Shown here: positions 26,734 to 36,086 of the stretch, piece after piece
Position numbering within the stretch: the first letter of the stretch is position 1
How the letters are laid out: each line of letters begins with the position of its first letter
NCBI GenBank assembly: GCA_964621615.1
Contig: CAZUMW010000010.1
Span: forward strand, 1 to 64,000
Reading direction: 5' to 3'
DNA length: 64,000 bases
Source: CAZUMW01 sp964621615
GTDB lineage: Bacteria; Desulfobacterota; WTBG01; CAIYCZ01; CAIRTM01
Notes under the pieces: model-generated
Database searches by the model: none
Seen by the model: the letters and a program-made list of their open reading frames with translations, nothing else
Told to the model about the DNA's origin: nothing
Translations under genes and position numbers: made by a program

Positions 26734-27852
26734 CTATTTCTCCACATCGTGCAGCTCATCCTCACGAAACACCGTAAGGGGCAGCGGCTCCTCGATATCG
26801 TCACCGGGCCGGTAGCCCAGCTCCTGCTGGACCCGGGATCCGGTCAGACAGAACAGCTTAAAGACCTCAATACCGTTCGGGCAGGCCTGCTCGCACAGCC
26901 CGCAGGAAACGCACGATGCCGCCATATGATTCATGCGGACCAGGTGAAACAGCAGGCTGTCAGCGGGCATGCGCAGCCCGCCCTTTTTCTGCGCCTGGTC
27001 AAGGTATTTTGACGCCTCCCACTCAATGAACGTCGGTGAGTCAAGCAGACACTCGCGGCAGTAGCATATCGGGCACGCAATCCGGCAGTTATGGCAACTC
27101 ACGCACGGCGCAAGCACATCAAGCATCCGATCAAGTCCTTTAACCTCATCGGCGGCACAGCTCAGAAACGAATCGCGCCGCTCCTGCTGGGCTTTGACAA
27201 AATCATTCACAGCAGCTTCCCGCTTCTGCATATCAAAGCCATCCGGCAGCCCCAGCTCCTTGACAATGCGCGCCCCCGCCTCTGTTTCCCCCAGCAAAAA
27301 AAGTTCTCTGTCCCGATCGGCCCCCAGCAGCCCTATGGTAACATCGGTATTTCGAGGTATCGGCTCGACGCACACCGAGCATGCCCGCCGAAGCCGGGAA
27401 TCATCGCCTGATCCTGCCCGGGAAAGATACTGCCCGGTCACGTCGCCCTCGCCTGCTGCATCTGTATACGCCGAAACATCATACGTCCCGAAACAGTCGA
27501 GGCCGATAATGACTACATTGGTAATGTCGGCCTGCTTCAGCTTCACCAGCTCAACCAGCGCCCTGATCTCGCACGGCCTCAGAACCGCACCGATTGGTTT
27601 CCCGGCGGGCTCCACCCGTGTCATTCTGGCAATGATCGACGCGCTGTTAACCGGCATGACCGGCGCAAGCGGGCAGGCGTCACCAAGATCGCCCGGATCG
27701 GCAATCAGCTTCTGCACCACGCTTCGGCCCGAGGGAACAAGTGACGGAACAAGCAAGGCGGAAATCAAGCCCCTGTCAAACAGCTGCCTGAAAAGGCCCC
27801 GCAGCGTATCGGTCGGGGTATCCTGTATGTCTATTCGTGCATAATGTGTCAT
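26734..27852 (-). CDS. FrhB/FdhB-like flavin and Fe-S subunit
   Basis: A 372-residue protein of the coenzyme F420 hydrogenase/dehydrogenase beta-subunit family (FrhB/FdhB). The N-terminal 250 residues form the FrhB domain. It is followed by a dense cysteine cluster CVSCHNCRIACPICYCREC (about 251-269) and a ferredoxin motif CVSCGLCEQACPNG near 315-328. In Hdr complexes such a subunit typically connects an outside electron carrier (F420H2, formate or NAD(P)H via a partner) to MvhD and HdrA. It is translated between hdrC and mvhD with gaps of 5 and 9 bases. The carrier used here cannot be told from the sequence. Confidence 0.8.
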   Translation of the reverse strand: MTHYARIDIQDTPTDTLRGLFRQLFDRGLISALLVPSLVPSGRSVVQKLIADPGDLGDACPLAPVMPVNSASIIARMTRVEPAGKPIGAVLRPCEIRALVELVKLKQADITNVVIIGLDCFGTYDVSAYTDAAGEGDVTGQYLSRAGSGDDSRLRRACSVCVEPIPRNTDVTIGLLGADRDRELFLLGETEAGARIVKELGLPDGFDMQKREAAVNDFVKAQQERRDSFLSCAADEVKGLDRMLDVLAPCVSCHNCRIACPICYCRECLLDSPTFIEWEASKYLDQAQKKGGLRMPADSLLFHLVRMNHMAASCVSCGLCEQACPNGIEVFKLFCLTGSRVQQELGYRPGDDIEEPLPLTVFREDELHDVEK

Positions 27853-27861
27853 GGAGCATCC

Positions 27862-28293
27862 TTATACTGACCAGTGTTTTCTAAACGGGCTGGGACCGAG
27901 CTCTTTAATTTTTTCGGTAAACTCGCGCATGGTCGATGCAAACCGCTGCCCTTCTGCAGCGCTTATCCACCGGAGCCACACGCGGTCCGGCTCAAGGCCG
28001 AGCGTGTCAAGAATAGAGGTCAGTGCGGCGATGCGACGCCTTGCCTTGTAATTGCCGGAAATATAGTGACACTCCCCGGGATGACAGCCGCCGATAATGA
28101 CCCCGTCGGCACCGCCCAGAAGCGCCCGGAGCACATACAGAGGATCCACCGAACCGCTGCACATGGTACGAATCGGCCTGATATTGGGCGGATACTGAAG
28201 CCGGGTCGTTCCGGCAAGGTCAGCAGCCGTTGACGTACACCAGTTACAGAAAAAGCCTATCAGAACGGGTTCGAAATCGCTGCCTTCACTCAT
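27862..28293 (-). CDS. mvhD: MvhD-like hydrogenase/Hdr-linking iron-sulfur subunit
   Basis: A 143-residue MvhD-family protein ([2Fe-2S]). It shows VLIGFFCNWCTSTAADLAG, the RTMCSGSVDP motif and GCHPGECHY, all diagnostic. MvhD couples an input module (hydrogenase, formate dehydrogenase or an FrhB-like protein) to HdrA. GAGGAG before ATG 28293 supports this start rather than an upstream one at 28347. No hydrogenase genes adjoin, so the input is probably the FrhB-like protein. Confidence 0.92.
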   Translation of the reverse strand: MSEGSDFEPVLIGFFCNWCTSTAADLAGTTRLQYPPNIRPIRTMCSGSVDPLYVLRALLGGADGVIIGGCHPGECHYISGNYKARRRIAALTSILDTLGLEPDRVWLRWISAAEGQRFASTMREFTEKIKELGPSPFRKHWSV

Positions 28294-28360
28294 AGCGTCT
28301 CCTCGGTCATTGATAGTTTTCAGACACAAAAACGCACATAAATACATAGTTAGGGTGTGT

Positions 28361-28405
28361 CATTCCCGCCCCGAATAACTTCGGGATAAGCTGCAGCGGG
28401 AATCC
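28361..28405. repeat. REP-like nested hairpin
   Basis: Outer arms ATTCCCGC (28362-28369) and GCGGGAAT (28396-28403) enclose a perfect inner hairpin CCCGAA-taac-TTCGGG (28370-28385). It lies in the 166-base gap between the tandem hdrA and mvhD, inside the presumed operon, and may modulate mRNA stability. Related half-sites occur near 6183 and 25197. Confidence 0.6.
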
Positions 28406-28459
28406 ATATGCATTTCATTACCATAAATTTAAAACATCCGCAGCACGCGGTTACCCCTC

Positions 28460-31459
28460 TCATCTCACCCCCAGCGCAGCATCAAGCACCGCCAGCACCT
28501 GCCGCGCTGATGAACGGCGCAGCGACGATGCCTTGTTCGGGCAGACGGCAACACACGCCCCGCACCCGCGGCACTGTGAAGCGATAACAACAGCAGTCCC
28601 TGTTTCAGGATCAATAATCCGCGCCCCGTAGGGGCAGGCCTGCAAACAGAGCTCGCACCCGCTGCACCACTGCCTGGTAACCACAGCGACATCATCTGAT
28701 GTTTGAACGCCCGATCGCCCAAGAAACATACTCGCCCTGCCCGCGGCCGCCTGCGCCTGTATAATAGTTTCGGTCATCGTTCGCGGTGAGTGTGCGAGCC
28801 CGCAGACAAACACCCCGTCTGCAAGCAGATCCACCGGCCGGAATTTAGGCTCTGCTTCCGAAAAAAAGCCGCTCTCGGTAAGGGTGACACCCAGCGACTG
28901 CGCAAACGTGCTGTTATCCCGGGGTATCATACCGGCGCTGAGCACCAGCACATCGGGGCTGATCTCCAGCAGCCCGCCCAGGCTGGTGTCCTTCGCGGAG
29001 ACGATAAGCCGGTCACCGTCTACAGTGACCTCAGGGGGTGAGCCGGGATCGTACCTGACAAACACAACCCCCTGCTCGCGGGCAGCTGTATAATATGCTT
29101 CCATCAGACCGTAGCTCATAAGCTCCCGGTAGAAAACGACCACGTCCATATCAGGGTTTCGCCTCTTCAGCTCGCGGGCATTTTTCAGCGCCTGAGAGCA
29201 GCATACTCTGCTGCAGTACGGCCGCTCAGCATCCATAGATCCCACACACTGAATCATCACAGCACAGGACCAGCCGCCGATGCCGGCCGTGTCTGCCAGA
29301 CGCTGCTCGAGCTCGCGCTGTGTCATTACCCCCGGGTGCTCACCATGCATATAGGTGCCGGGCACGGCTTCCTCCGCACCGGTTGCGACAATAACCGCGC
29401 CGGCAGGGCTGGTCGTAACCGATCCGTCGTCCAGCTGTAAGGCCACATCAAACGCCCCGGCCCGGCCCGAAATATCTGAACATCGTGTCTGCGTCCATAC
29501 GGTAATGCGCTGATCACGCTCCACAGCGCTTCGGACTGACTCAAGCTGCTCCTGCACATCATCGCCGGCAATCGTGAAGTATATCTGCTGCATATTCCCG
29601 CCGAGCGCTTCAGCCTGCTCTATCAAATCAACATCGAAGCCCTGCGCGGCTATGCCACGTGCTGCTGTCATGCCCGCAAGGCCGCCCCCGATGACTGCAG
29701 CTCTCAGGTTTATTGATACCGGCTCCGCAGCCGGAATGTCGGGGCGTCGCCATATCCGCTCAGCCGCCATAGCAATCAGAGATCTGATCTTTGCCGCGCC
29801 GTCCTCCCCGCTGCCATGAACCCATGCGGCCCGCTCTCTGATATTCACATATTCACATTCAGCATCGCAATCATCCAGCACGCTGCGCGCCTGCAGCAAT
29901 GAGCATCCCGCAACGATTACGTGAGACAAATCGTTTTCCTTTATCGCCGCCGATAAAGACCGGCCCTCATCGGGCCGGCATAGATGATCATCGACACGCA
30001 CGGTCTCAACGCGCTCATCGCCTGCACAATATGCGGCAAGTGCGTCAAAGTCAATCGTGCTGCACAGCTCCCGGTCGCAGGTACACAGAAAAACGCCGAT
30101 GCGCATCTGCCGGTCCGGCTGTGAAGATGATGCAGCAGATGCATTTCCTTCAGGGGCGCCGGCGTGCAGCGATGCAGCAGCAGCCGCTGCGCCTGCGCCG
30201 GCTATTGTTTCAGGTATATCGACCGGCCCTGCGGCTGACCCGCAGACATATATGCCGTCGCGTCTGGTGCGCACCGGCTGCCACGGACGGGTCTTAACAA
30301 ACCCGAACCGATCAGCTTCGATCCCCAGCATGTCCGCAAGCTCTGCAAACTGCTCAGGCGGGGACTGGCCGACAGAAAGAACTGCCATATCATAGGACCG
30401 GAAAGCAGGGCGCCCGGCCTCATCCGGGGCACACAGAGTAAGGCTGTGATCTTTAAAATTCTGGACCACGCGCGGAGGGCGGCACCGGAAAAACTGTACG
30501 CCCGCATCAAGGGCTTTTCTGTAATACTCATAACAGCCTTTTGCAAACGCGCGCATGTCCATACCATACATGTGAACCGCAGCCTCAGGAAGCTGCTCCC
30601 GGATCATCAGCGCCTCTTTGAGCGCATACATGCAGCATGCGCTTGAACAGAAATCACGATCGCGGGTGCGTGAGCCCACACATTGCACAAATGCAACAGA
30701 GGACGGAGCTGTGCCGTCTGAAGGCCGCAGCAACCTCCCGCCGGTCGGGCCGCCCGCGCTCAGAAACCGCTCGATCTCAGTGCTGATAACAACATCGGGA
30801 AAGCGCCCGTATCCGTATGCAGAGGCACCGGCGGCATCAAATTCTGCAAAGCCCGCTGACACAATAATAGCTGATGCATCGATGGCACGGCTTTCATCAG
30901 CGGCGCTGAGATCGATTGCATCAGCGGGACATGCCCTGACACACTCTCCGCAGCGGGTGCAGAGGTCGATATCGATGCTGTATATCTTGTCAGCGGCAAA
31001 AGGATTGTGCAAATATATTGCTTTTCTCTTAGAAAGCCCGGCGTTAAACCGGTCGGGGGCTTCGACAGGGCACACGTCGGCACAGCGTCCGCACCCGGTA
31101 CACCGCTGCGCTGAAACACACATCGCCCTGCAATTGAGCGTAGCCGAAAAGCTTCCCGCTTCGCCTTTTACAGATAGAACTGTCGTGCCGGACATGATGG
31201 TTATGTTCGGATGCTGCAGGCCCCGCCTCAGGCAGTACTCGGATGTCCCTGTGCGCGCAGACACCGGCAGCACCGCGCACATATTACAGCGGTCATCGGG
31301 AAACCACCGGTCAAGCTGCAGCAGGGCGCCGCCCGGCTGCGGGCTCCGGTCGCACAGCACAACCCGGTGTCCGCGCGCAGCAAGCTCAAGGGATGCCGTG
31401 ATACCGCCGATGCCGGCACCGATAACCAGTACCGGAAGTGAGTGATGTTGTCCGGTCAT
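28460..31459 (-). CDS. hdrA: Tandem double HdrA (two FAD modules in one chain)
   Basis: A 999-residue fusion of two HdrA-like units. Module 1 (about 1-435) has an FAD loop VIGAGIGGITASLEL, cysteines C58/C61 at the HdrA-specific cluster position and two ferredoxin motifs (C120-C130, C167-C177). Module 2 starts with a small cysteine-containing domain (IGVFLCTCDRELC, from 453). It then has a second FAD loop (AAVIGGGLAGMTAARG, 588-601) and two C-terminal ferredoxin motifs, CSGCELCLQACP and CRGCGACVAVCP. HdrA is the bifurcating flavoprotein of Hdr complexes. Two flavins in one polypeptide may mimic an HdrA dimer. The next hdrA lies 21 bases upstream. Confidence 0.9.
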   Translation of the reverse strand: MTGQHHSLPVLVIGAGIGGITASLELAARGHRVVLCDRSPQPGGALLQLDRWFPDDRCNMCAVLPVSARTGTSEYCLRRGLQHPNITIMSGTTVLSVKGEAGSFSATLNCRAMCVSAQRCTGCGRCADVCPVEAPDRFNAGLSKRKAIYLHNPFAADKIYSIDIDLCTRCGECVRACPADAIDLSAADESRAIDASAIIVSAGFAEFDAAGASAYGYGRFPDVVISTEIERFLSAGGPTGGRLLRPSDGTAPSSVAFVQCVGSRTRDRDFCSSACCMYALKEALMIREQLPEAAVHMYGMDMRAFAKGCYEYYRKALDAGVQFFRCRPPRVVQNFKDHSLTLCAPDEAGRPAFRSYDMAVLSVGQSPPEQFAELADMLGIEADRFGFVKTRPWQPVRTRRDGIYVCGSAAGPVDIPETIAGAGAAAAAASLHAGAPEGNASAASSSQPDRQMRIGVFLCTCDRELCSTIDFDALAAYCAGDERVETVRVDDHLCRPDEGRSLSAAIKENDLSHVIVAGCSLLQARSVLDDCDAECEYVNIRERAAWVHGSGEDGAAKIRSLIAMAAERIWRRPDIPAAEPVSINLRAAVIGGGLAGMTAARGIAAQGFDVDLIEQAEALGGNMQQIYFTIAGDDVQEQLESVRSAVERDQRITVWTQTRCSDISGRAGAFDVALQLDDGSVTTSPAGAVIVATGAEEAVPGTYMHGEHPGVMTQRELEQRLADTAGIGGWSCAVMIQCVGSMDAERPYCSRVCCSQALKNARELKRRNPDMDVVVFYRELMSYGLMEAYYTAAREQGVVFVRYDPGSPPEVTVDGDRLIVSAKDTSLGGLLEISPDVLVLSAGMIPRDNSTFAQSLGVTLTESGFFSEAEPKFRPVDLLADGVFVCGLAHSPRTMTETIIQAQAAAGRASMFLGRSGVQTSDDVAVVTRQWCSGCELCLQACPYGARIIDPETGTAVVIASQCRGCGACVAVCPNKASSLRRSSARQVLAVLDAALGVR

Positions 31460-31480
31460 TATACAGCCCGCATCCTTTTG

Positions 31481-33496
31481 TTACAATATTAACCCGTCAT
31501 AGTTCGCAACAAACGTGTCGACCATAGCGCACAGCTGGCGCGGCGTTGAGTTTTTGTGCTTGATGGCTTTCGAGGGACAGGTAGCTGCACACGCCCCGCA
31601 CCCTTCGCATATTGCCTCATTTACCCGAGCGACTCTTTTCTTCTCATCGATGCTTATTGCCTGATATGCACATACCGACACGCACTGGCCGCAACCCATG
31701 CACAGCTCCTCATCAACAGCTGCAATGGTCGGATCGTGGAGAAGCTCCTCCCGGGAAAAAAGAGACAGAATTTTGCTTGCCGCACCGCTTGCAGAGGAAA
31801 TAGTATCAGCGATATCTTTGGGCCACTGGCAGGTTCCGGCAAGATAAATACCCGCGGTAAGGGTGTCTACCGGCCGGAGCTTAATATGCGCTTCGGTCAT
31901 AAAGCCGTGCTGGTCGGTTATGATATTGAGCTCTCTTGCGAGCTCGCGTGCGTCTTCGCGCGGCGTCATCGCAGTGGCAAGCACCACCATATCGGCATCG
32001 ATTTCAACACACGCGCCGCTGAGCGTATCCGCTCCCAGAACTTTCAGAATCTCACCGTCCCGGTATACGCGCGAAACTCTTCCGCGCAGATACAGGGTGC
32101 TGCATCGCTCGGTAACATCCTGAACAAACTCCTCGGTTCCCTTCACATCTGAGCGTATATCCATATAAAAGACAAACGGCTGGCCGTCGGGCACGCTTTG
32201 CCGGTACAGCAGGGTCTGCTTGGCGGTGTACAGACAGCACACCCGGGAGCAGTACGGCATCCCGTGCTCCTGGTCCCGCGAGCCGACACACTGAATAAAA
32301 ACAACATTTTTCGGGATGCGCCCGTCAGACGGCCGCTTGACAATGCCGCCTGTTGGCCCGTCAGGGGCCAGAAGCCGCTCAAACTGAAGACCGGTAACGA
32401 TATCGGGGTCAGAATCGTATTCGCCGACGCGCTCCGGAGGAAACAGATCATATCCGGTCGCCACAACAACGGCACCGATATCCTCCTGCACCACGGTGTC
32501 CTTCTGCGTGTAAACGATTGCTCCTGCTGAGCAGGCATCGCTGCAGGCGGTGCAGCCATCGGCGGTGAAATGGAGGCACGAGGCATTATCGATAACCGGC
32601 CTGCCGGGCACCGCTGCCGGAAAGGGGCGATAGACGGCGGCGCGTATGGAAAGGCCGCAGTCAAATTCAGACGGCACAGACACCGGGCAGGCGCCAAGGC
32701 ACGCATCGCACCGGGTGCAGGCGCCGTCATCAATATATGTCGCACGCTGTTTGATCGAGGCAGTAAAATTGCCGACATATCCTGCAAGCCCGGTGACCTC
32801 AGCATATGTATACAGCCGTATTTCAGGATGTTCTGTAACAGCGCGTATCAGGGGTGCCGTAAAATCAGAGGGGCGGTCAAGCGAGGGGAATGTTGCCGCA
32901 AGCTGCACCGCGTGCCCGCCGAGCGCCGGAAGCCGCTCGGTCAGCACCACCTCATAGCCGCCGTTGGCAATCTGCAGCGCTGCCTGCATTCCGGCGATAC
33001 CCCCTCCGATCACCAGCACGCGTTTGTTCAGGTCAATTCTGGCCGGTGTGAGCTCCATATTGAGCCGGAGGCGGTCGATAGATGCTTTAATGATCGCAAT
33101 TGCTTTTCTGGTTGCCGTTTCGCGGTCTCGGGCATGCGGCCAGCTGCAGTGCTCGCGGATATTTGCAACCTCCTGATGGTACGGATTAATACCCTCAGCT
33201 GACGCCAAAGAGCGAAACGTCTTTTCGTGAAGAGAGGGTGAGCAGTTTGCATTGACAATCGCATTGAGGCCGTGCTGCCTGACAGCCGAGCGGATGATAT
33301 CCTGGCCGGGCTCGGAGCACATATACAGATAATCCTCGGCATGAACAACATCGGGCAATGCCTTTACCGCTTCGACCACCTGCTTCACATCAACCGATGC
33401 GGCGATATTCTGCCCGCAGTGACACACAAAGACGCCGATCCGTTTTTTGCCCTTACCGCTCCCCCTCATGACAGTGCCTGGTATATCCTTTCGCAT
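31481..33496 (-). CDS. hdrA: HdrA-like flavoprotein lacking the HdrA-specific cluster cysteines
   Basis: A 671-residue HdrA with canonical layout. It has an N-terminal domain (IGVFVCHCGQNIAASVDV), an FAD loop (VLVIGGGIAGMQAALQI, 160-176), inserted ferredoxins (CTRCDACLGACPVS; CTACSDACSAG) and C-terminal ferredoxins (CMGCGQCVSVCA; CEGCGACAATCP). In ordinary HdrA the loop after the FAD site reads FPTLDCxxC; here it is FPSLDRPSDF, so both cysteines are replaced (R208, D211). That suggests one cluster is missing and the role is altered, for example as an electron-relay HdrA. It is the first gene of the tfr/hdrBC/mvhD operon, 310 bases from the upstream short hdrA. Confidence 0.92.
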   Translation of the reverse strand: MRKDIPGTVMRGSGKGKKRIGVFVCHCGQNIAASVDVKQVVEAVKALPDVVHAEDYLYMCSEPGQDIIRSAVRQHGLNAIVNANCSPSLHEKTFRSLASAEGINPYHQEVANIREHCSWPHARDRETATRKAIAIIKASIDRLRLNMELTPARIDLNKRVLVIGGGIAGMQAALQIANGGYEVVLTERLPALGGHAVQLAATFPSLDRPSDFTAPLIRAVTEHPEIRLYTYAEVTGLAGYVGNFTASIKQRATYIDDGACTRCDACLGACPVSVPSEFDCGLSIRAAVYRPFPAAVPGRPVIDNASCLHFTADGCTACSDACSAGAIVYTQKDTVVQEDIGAVVVATGYDLFPPERVGEYDSDPDIVTGLQFERLLAPDGPTGGIVKRPSDGRIPKNVVFIQCVGSRDQEHGMPYCSRVCCLYTAKQTLLYRQSVPDGQPFVFYMDIRSDVKGTEEFVQDVTERCSTLYLRGRVSRVYRDGEILKVLGADTLSGACVEIDADMVVLATAMTPREDARELARELNIITDQHGFMTEAHIKLRPVDTLTAGIYLAGTCQWPKDIADTISSASGAASKILSLFSREELLHDPTIAAVDEELCMGCGQCVSVCAYQAISIDEKKRVARVNEAICEGCGACAATCPSKAIKHKNSTPRQLCAMVDTFVANYDGLIL

Positions 33497-33806
33497 AATC
33501 AGATTATGAAAAAGAGGCTGTGCCGTAATGCTGTTTTGTCGCCCACGACACCTGTGAATCTATTACAACACAGCCGCAAAGCCGGGTAATGACAATTTTT
33601 TTGCGAATATTATTAATTCCACATTGCAGTGCTATCCTGAGCGGTTCTTGTCAGATATCTTTGTGCAAAGGACAGTCATAATAATGGCAGCTGAGAATGA
33701 GCGAAAAGCAGTGATGATGTCTATGCTGCAGAAAAATCGCTCAAATCACATTACCGGAACATCCGGAGTCAATGCCCCAAAACAATGTAATCATCGAAGG
33801 GCTATC
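33497..33806. other. Intergenic region between two hdrA genes
   Basis: 310 bases without a gene. A dispersed-repeat copy lies on the minus strand at 33561-33596 (ATTGTCATTACC...GGCTGTGT), related to 48106-48145. I searched the minus strand for a remnant of the C-terminal ferredoxins missing from the short HdrA and saw no cysteine motif. A promoter for the downstream operon is likely here but not identifiable. Confidence 0.5.
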
Positions 33807-35195
33807 CTACCGGCCCCCGGCCGAAAACAGCGGCACATCCTGTCCGCGGCGCTCAGAAAAAAGCTCGAGCACTTTGCTTGCGGCGCCGCTTGCCATGGCA
33901 ACTGAATCGGGGATATCGCGAGGGCCCTGAGCGGTTCCTGCAACATAAATGCCCGGAACCGATGTCTCTGCCGGCTGCATTTTCTCGTGAGCAGAGGTTA
34001 TAAACCCGTGCTCGTCGGCTTTAATGCCGAGCCGCGGGACAACATCCCCTGCGGTATTCGACGGCAGCATTGCCATGCCGAGCACAACCAGGTCGCAGTC
34101 AATATCAACTTTGTTTCCGGTAAGGGTATCGGCGCCGCGCACAACAATTCTGTCCCCGTCACGAAAAAGGCTCGAAACCCGCCCGCGCAGATACATCACA
34201 CCGTCATGCTCCACGGCGCGCTGCAGAAATTCCTCATACCCCTTACCGGTGGTACGCTGGTCCATATAGAAGACATACGCCTGCCCGTCGGGAACCGCGT
34301 GCTTGAACAGCATCGCCTGCTTGGCAAGATACATGCAGCACACTCTGGAGCAGTAGGGCTTGCCCAGCTCGGGATCCCGCGAGCCGACGCAGGATATAAA
34401 AACAACCTCTTTGGGCTCCCGCCGGTCGGATGGCCGCTTTACAGCTCCGGCAGTGGGGCCTGACGGACACAGAATGCGCTCAAACTCGAGCCCGTCGATA
34501 ATATCGGGGTCCTCGGCAAAACCGGGAACCTCGCGTACGGGCATGAGGTCAAAGCCGGTAGCGATAATCACGGCGCCCACCCTCTCTTCAACGACCTCAT
34601 CCTTCTGATCCCATGCAATTGCTCCTGCAGGACAGGTTTTTTCACACACCCGGCACTCAGGAGGCTTTTTGCCATCCTCACCTGACTCAACAAAGCGACG
34701 GTATGCAAAGTAGCGGCATACGGACGGATCGATAACCGGCCTGTTGGGAACCGCCTGCGCAAACGGAATGTGTATTGCCTTACGGCTGTCAAACGGCAGG
34801 CAGCAGTTATACTCGCTGGGAACCTTTACCGGGCACTTCTCCTGACACTGGCCGCACCCGGTGCAGATGTTCCAGTTCACATAGGTAGCCCTGCGCCTGA
34901 CGGAAACGGTAAAATCACCGGCACAGCCGCGTATTGCCTCGACCTCGCTGCAGGCGAGAATTGTTATGTGCGAGTGCTGGCCGACTTCGACCATTTTGGG
35001 GGTACCGATGCACTGCGGGCAGTCGAGGGTCGGGAAGACCTCGGAATACTGCAGCATGTGTCCCCCGATGCTTGAAGTTTTTTCAACCAGAAGCACGTCA
35101 TAGCCGGCATCGGCTATATCGAGGCTTGCCTGGATGCCGGCAATGCCTCCGCCGATAACCATGGCGCGTCGGACAATCGTTCCGGCGGCGCTCAT
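33807..35195 (-). CDS. hdrA: Short HdrA-like flavoprotein
   Basis: A 462-residue HdrA that lacks both the N-terminal domain and the C-terminal ferredoxins. It opens directly with the FAD loop (AMVIGGGIAGIQASLDI) and keeps the HdrA-specific cluster loop FPTLDCPQCIGTPKM (C59, C62). It has a ferredoxin insertion (CTGCGQCQEKCP) and a second cysteine set (CRVCEKTCPAG). Its ATG overlaps the stop of the HdrB gene by four bases (ATGA). It forms an HdrABC trio with the two genes upstream. In being short it recalls QmoA-like HdrA, but its cysteine layout is that of true HdrA. Confidence 0.92.
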   Translation of the reverse strand: MSAAGTIVRRAMVIGGGIAGIQASLDIADAGYDVLLVEKTSSIGGHMLQYSEVFPTLDCPQCIGTPKMVEVGQHSHITILACSEVEAIRGCAGDFTVSVRRRATYVNWNICTGCGQCQEKCPVKVPSEYNCCLPFDSRKAIHIPFAQAVPNRPVIDPSVCRYFAYRRFVESGEDGKKPPECRVCEKTCPAGAIAWDQKDEVVEERVGAVIIATGFDLMPVREVPGFAEDPDIIDGLEFERILCPSGPTAGAVKRPSDRREPKEVVFISCVGSRDPELGKPYCSRVCCMYLAKQAMLFKHAVPDGQAYVFYMDQRTTGKGYEEFLQRAVEHDGVMYLRGRVSSLFRDGDRIVVRGADTLTGNKVDIDCDLVVLGMAMLPSNTAGDVVPRLGIKADEHGFITSAHEKMQPAETSVPGIYVAGTAQGPRDIPDSVAMASGAASKVLELFSERRGQDVPLFSAGGR

Positions 35196-36073
35196 GGCAG
35201 CACACCCTTAAGCCTGAGAAGAGCCTGCGCATCTGAATCAAGCGCTGCAATACCGCACCGCTCCGGCTCGACACCCAGGGCAAGTGCCAGCAGCTGAGTA
35301 AAGTAGACAACAGGCAGGCCGGCAAAGTCCGGGTGGCGGCTGACGACCGCATCCCGCCGAGACCCGAGATTGTATTCGCAAAGCGGGCACGCCAGCACAA
35401 GCATATCCGCCCCTCGACGCCGCGCCGCTTCCAGTATGCTCCATGCCGCATCGGCCGCAGCATCAGGATTGCCGACAGACTGAAAAGCGCCGCAGCATTC
35501 AGTGGCAAGCGGGAAGGGAACAACCGTGCAGCCGACCGTCTTAAGCAGCGTCTGCATAACGGTGGGGTTTTCCACATCATCAATAGCCACCGTGCGGGGG
35601 CGCACAAGCGTACATCCGTAATAGGCTGCCGCGCTGAGTCCGCTGAGCGGTTTTTTCACGGCTGCGGCAACAGCCTCCCAGCCGATGTCATCGCGCAAAA
35701 GCTCCAGCAGGTGCACAACGTCTACTCCACCCTCATAGTCCGGCTCTTCATCCATAAAGCTGTTGATGGTTTCTTTCTTTTCATGATCGGTGCGAAGGAT
35801 GAGCTCAGCGCGCTTGAGGGTATGAAAGCAGAAGGCGCAGAGGGTGAGCAGCCTGGTGCTGCCCTGCTCTACGGTTCGCACAAGGTTTCTCACCGGAGCC
35901 ACCTGGTGTATCAAATCGTCCTCGGGAAGGCTGTAGGAAGCGCCGCAGCAGTTCCAGCGGGGAAGCTCCCGCACTTCCCAGCCCAGACGTTCAAGCGCTT
36001 CCACGGCAGGCTCTTCAAAATGGCGGGCCTTTGTCTTGAGCGTGCAGCCGGGATAGTAGCTGATACAATTCAC
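35192..36073 (-). CDS. hdrB: Heterodisulfide reductase subunit B-like protein, second copy
   Basis: A 293-residue HdrB with both CCG domains complete: CTLKTK...WNCCGASY...CAFC and CTLVRPR...TECCGAFQ...CPLC. The copy differs clearly from the HdrB at 25.3 kb, so the two complexes are old paralogues rather than a recent duplication. Translation likely starts at a GTG (AAGGA upstream), 13 bases after the HdrC stop. Confidence 0.93.
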   Translation of the reverse strand: MNCISYYPGCTLKTKARHFEEPAVEALERLGWEVRELPRWNCCGASYSLPEDDLIHQVAPVRNLVRTVEQGSTRLLTLCAFCFHTLKRAELILRTDHEKKETINSFMDEEPDYEGGVDVVHLLELLRDDIGWEAVAAAVKKPLSGLSAAAYYGCTLVRPRTVAIDDVENPTVMQTLLKTVGCTVVPFPLATECCGAFQSVGNPDAAADAAWSILEAARRRGADMLVLACPLCEYNLGSRRDAVVSRHPDFAGLPVVYFTQLLALALGVEPERCGIAALDSDAQALLRLKGVLP

Positions 36074-36086
36074 AGAGCTGTCCTTG

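Noticed and set aside
30618..31445. A 275-codon plus-strand open frame
   Set aside because: Antisense to the tandem hdrA; composition (Ser/Arg/Pro/His rich) is that of a shadow frame.
33497..33806. Remnant of the ferredoxin tail of the short HdrA
   Set aside because: No CxxCxxCxxxC pattern in any minus-strand frame of this gap.
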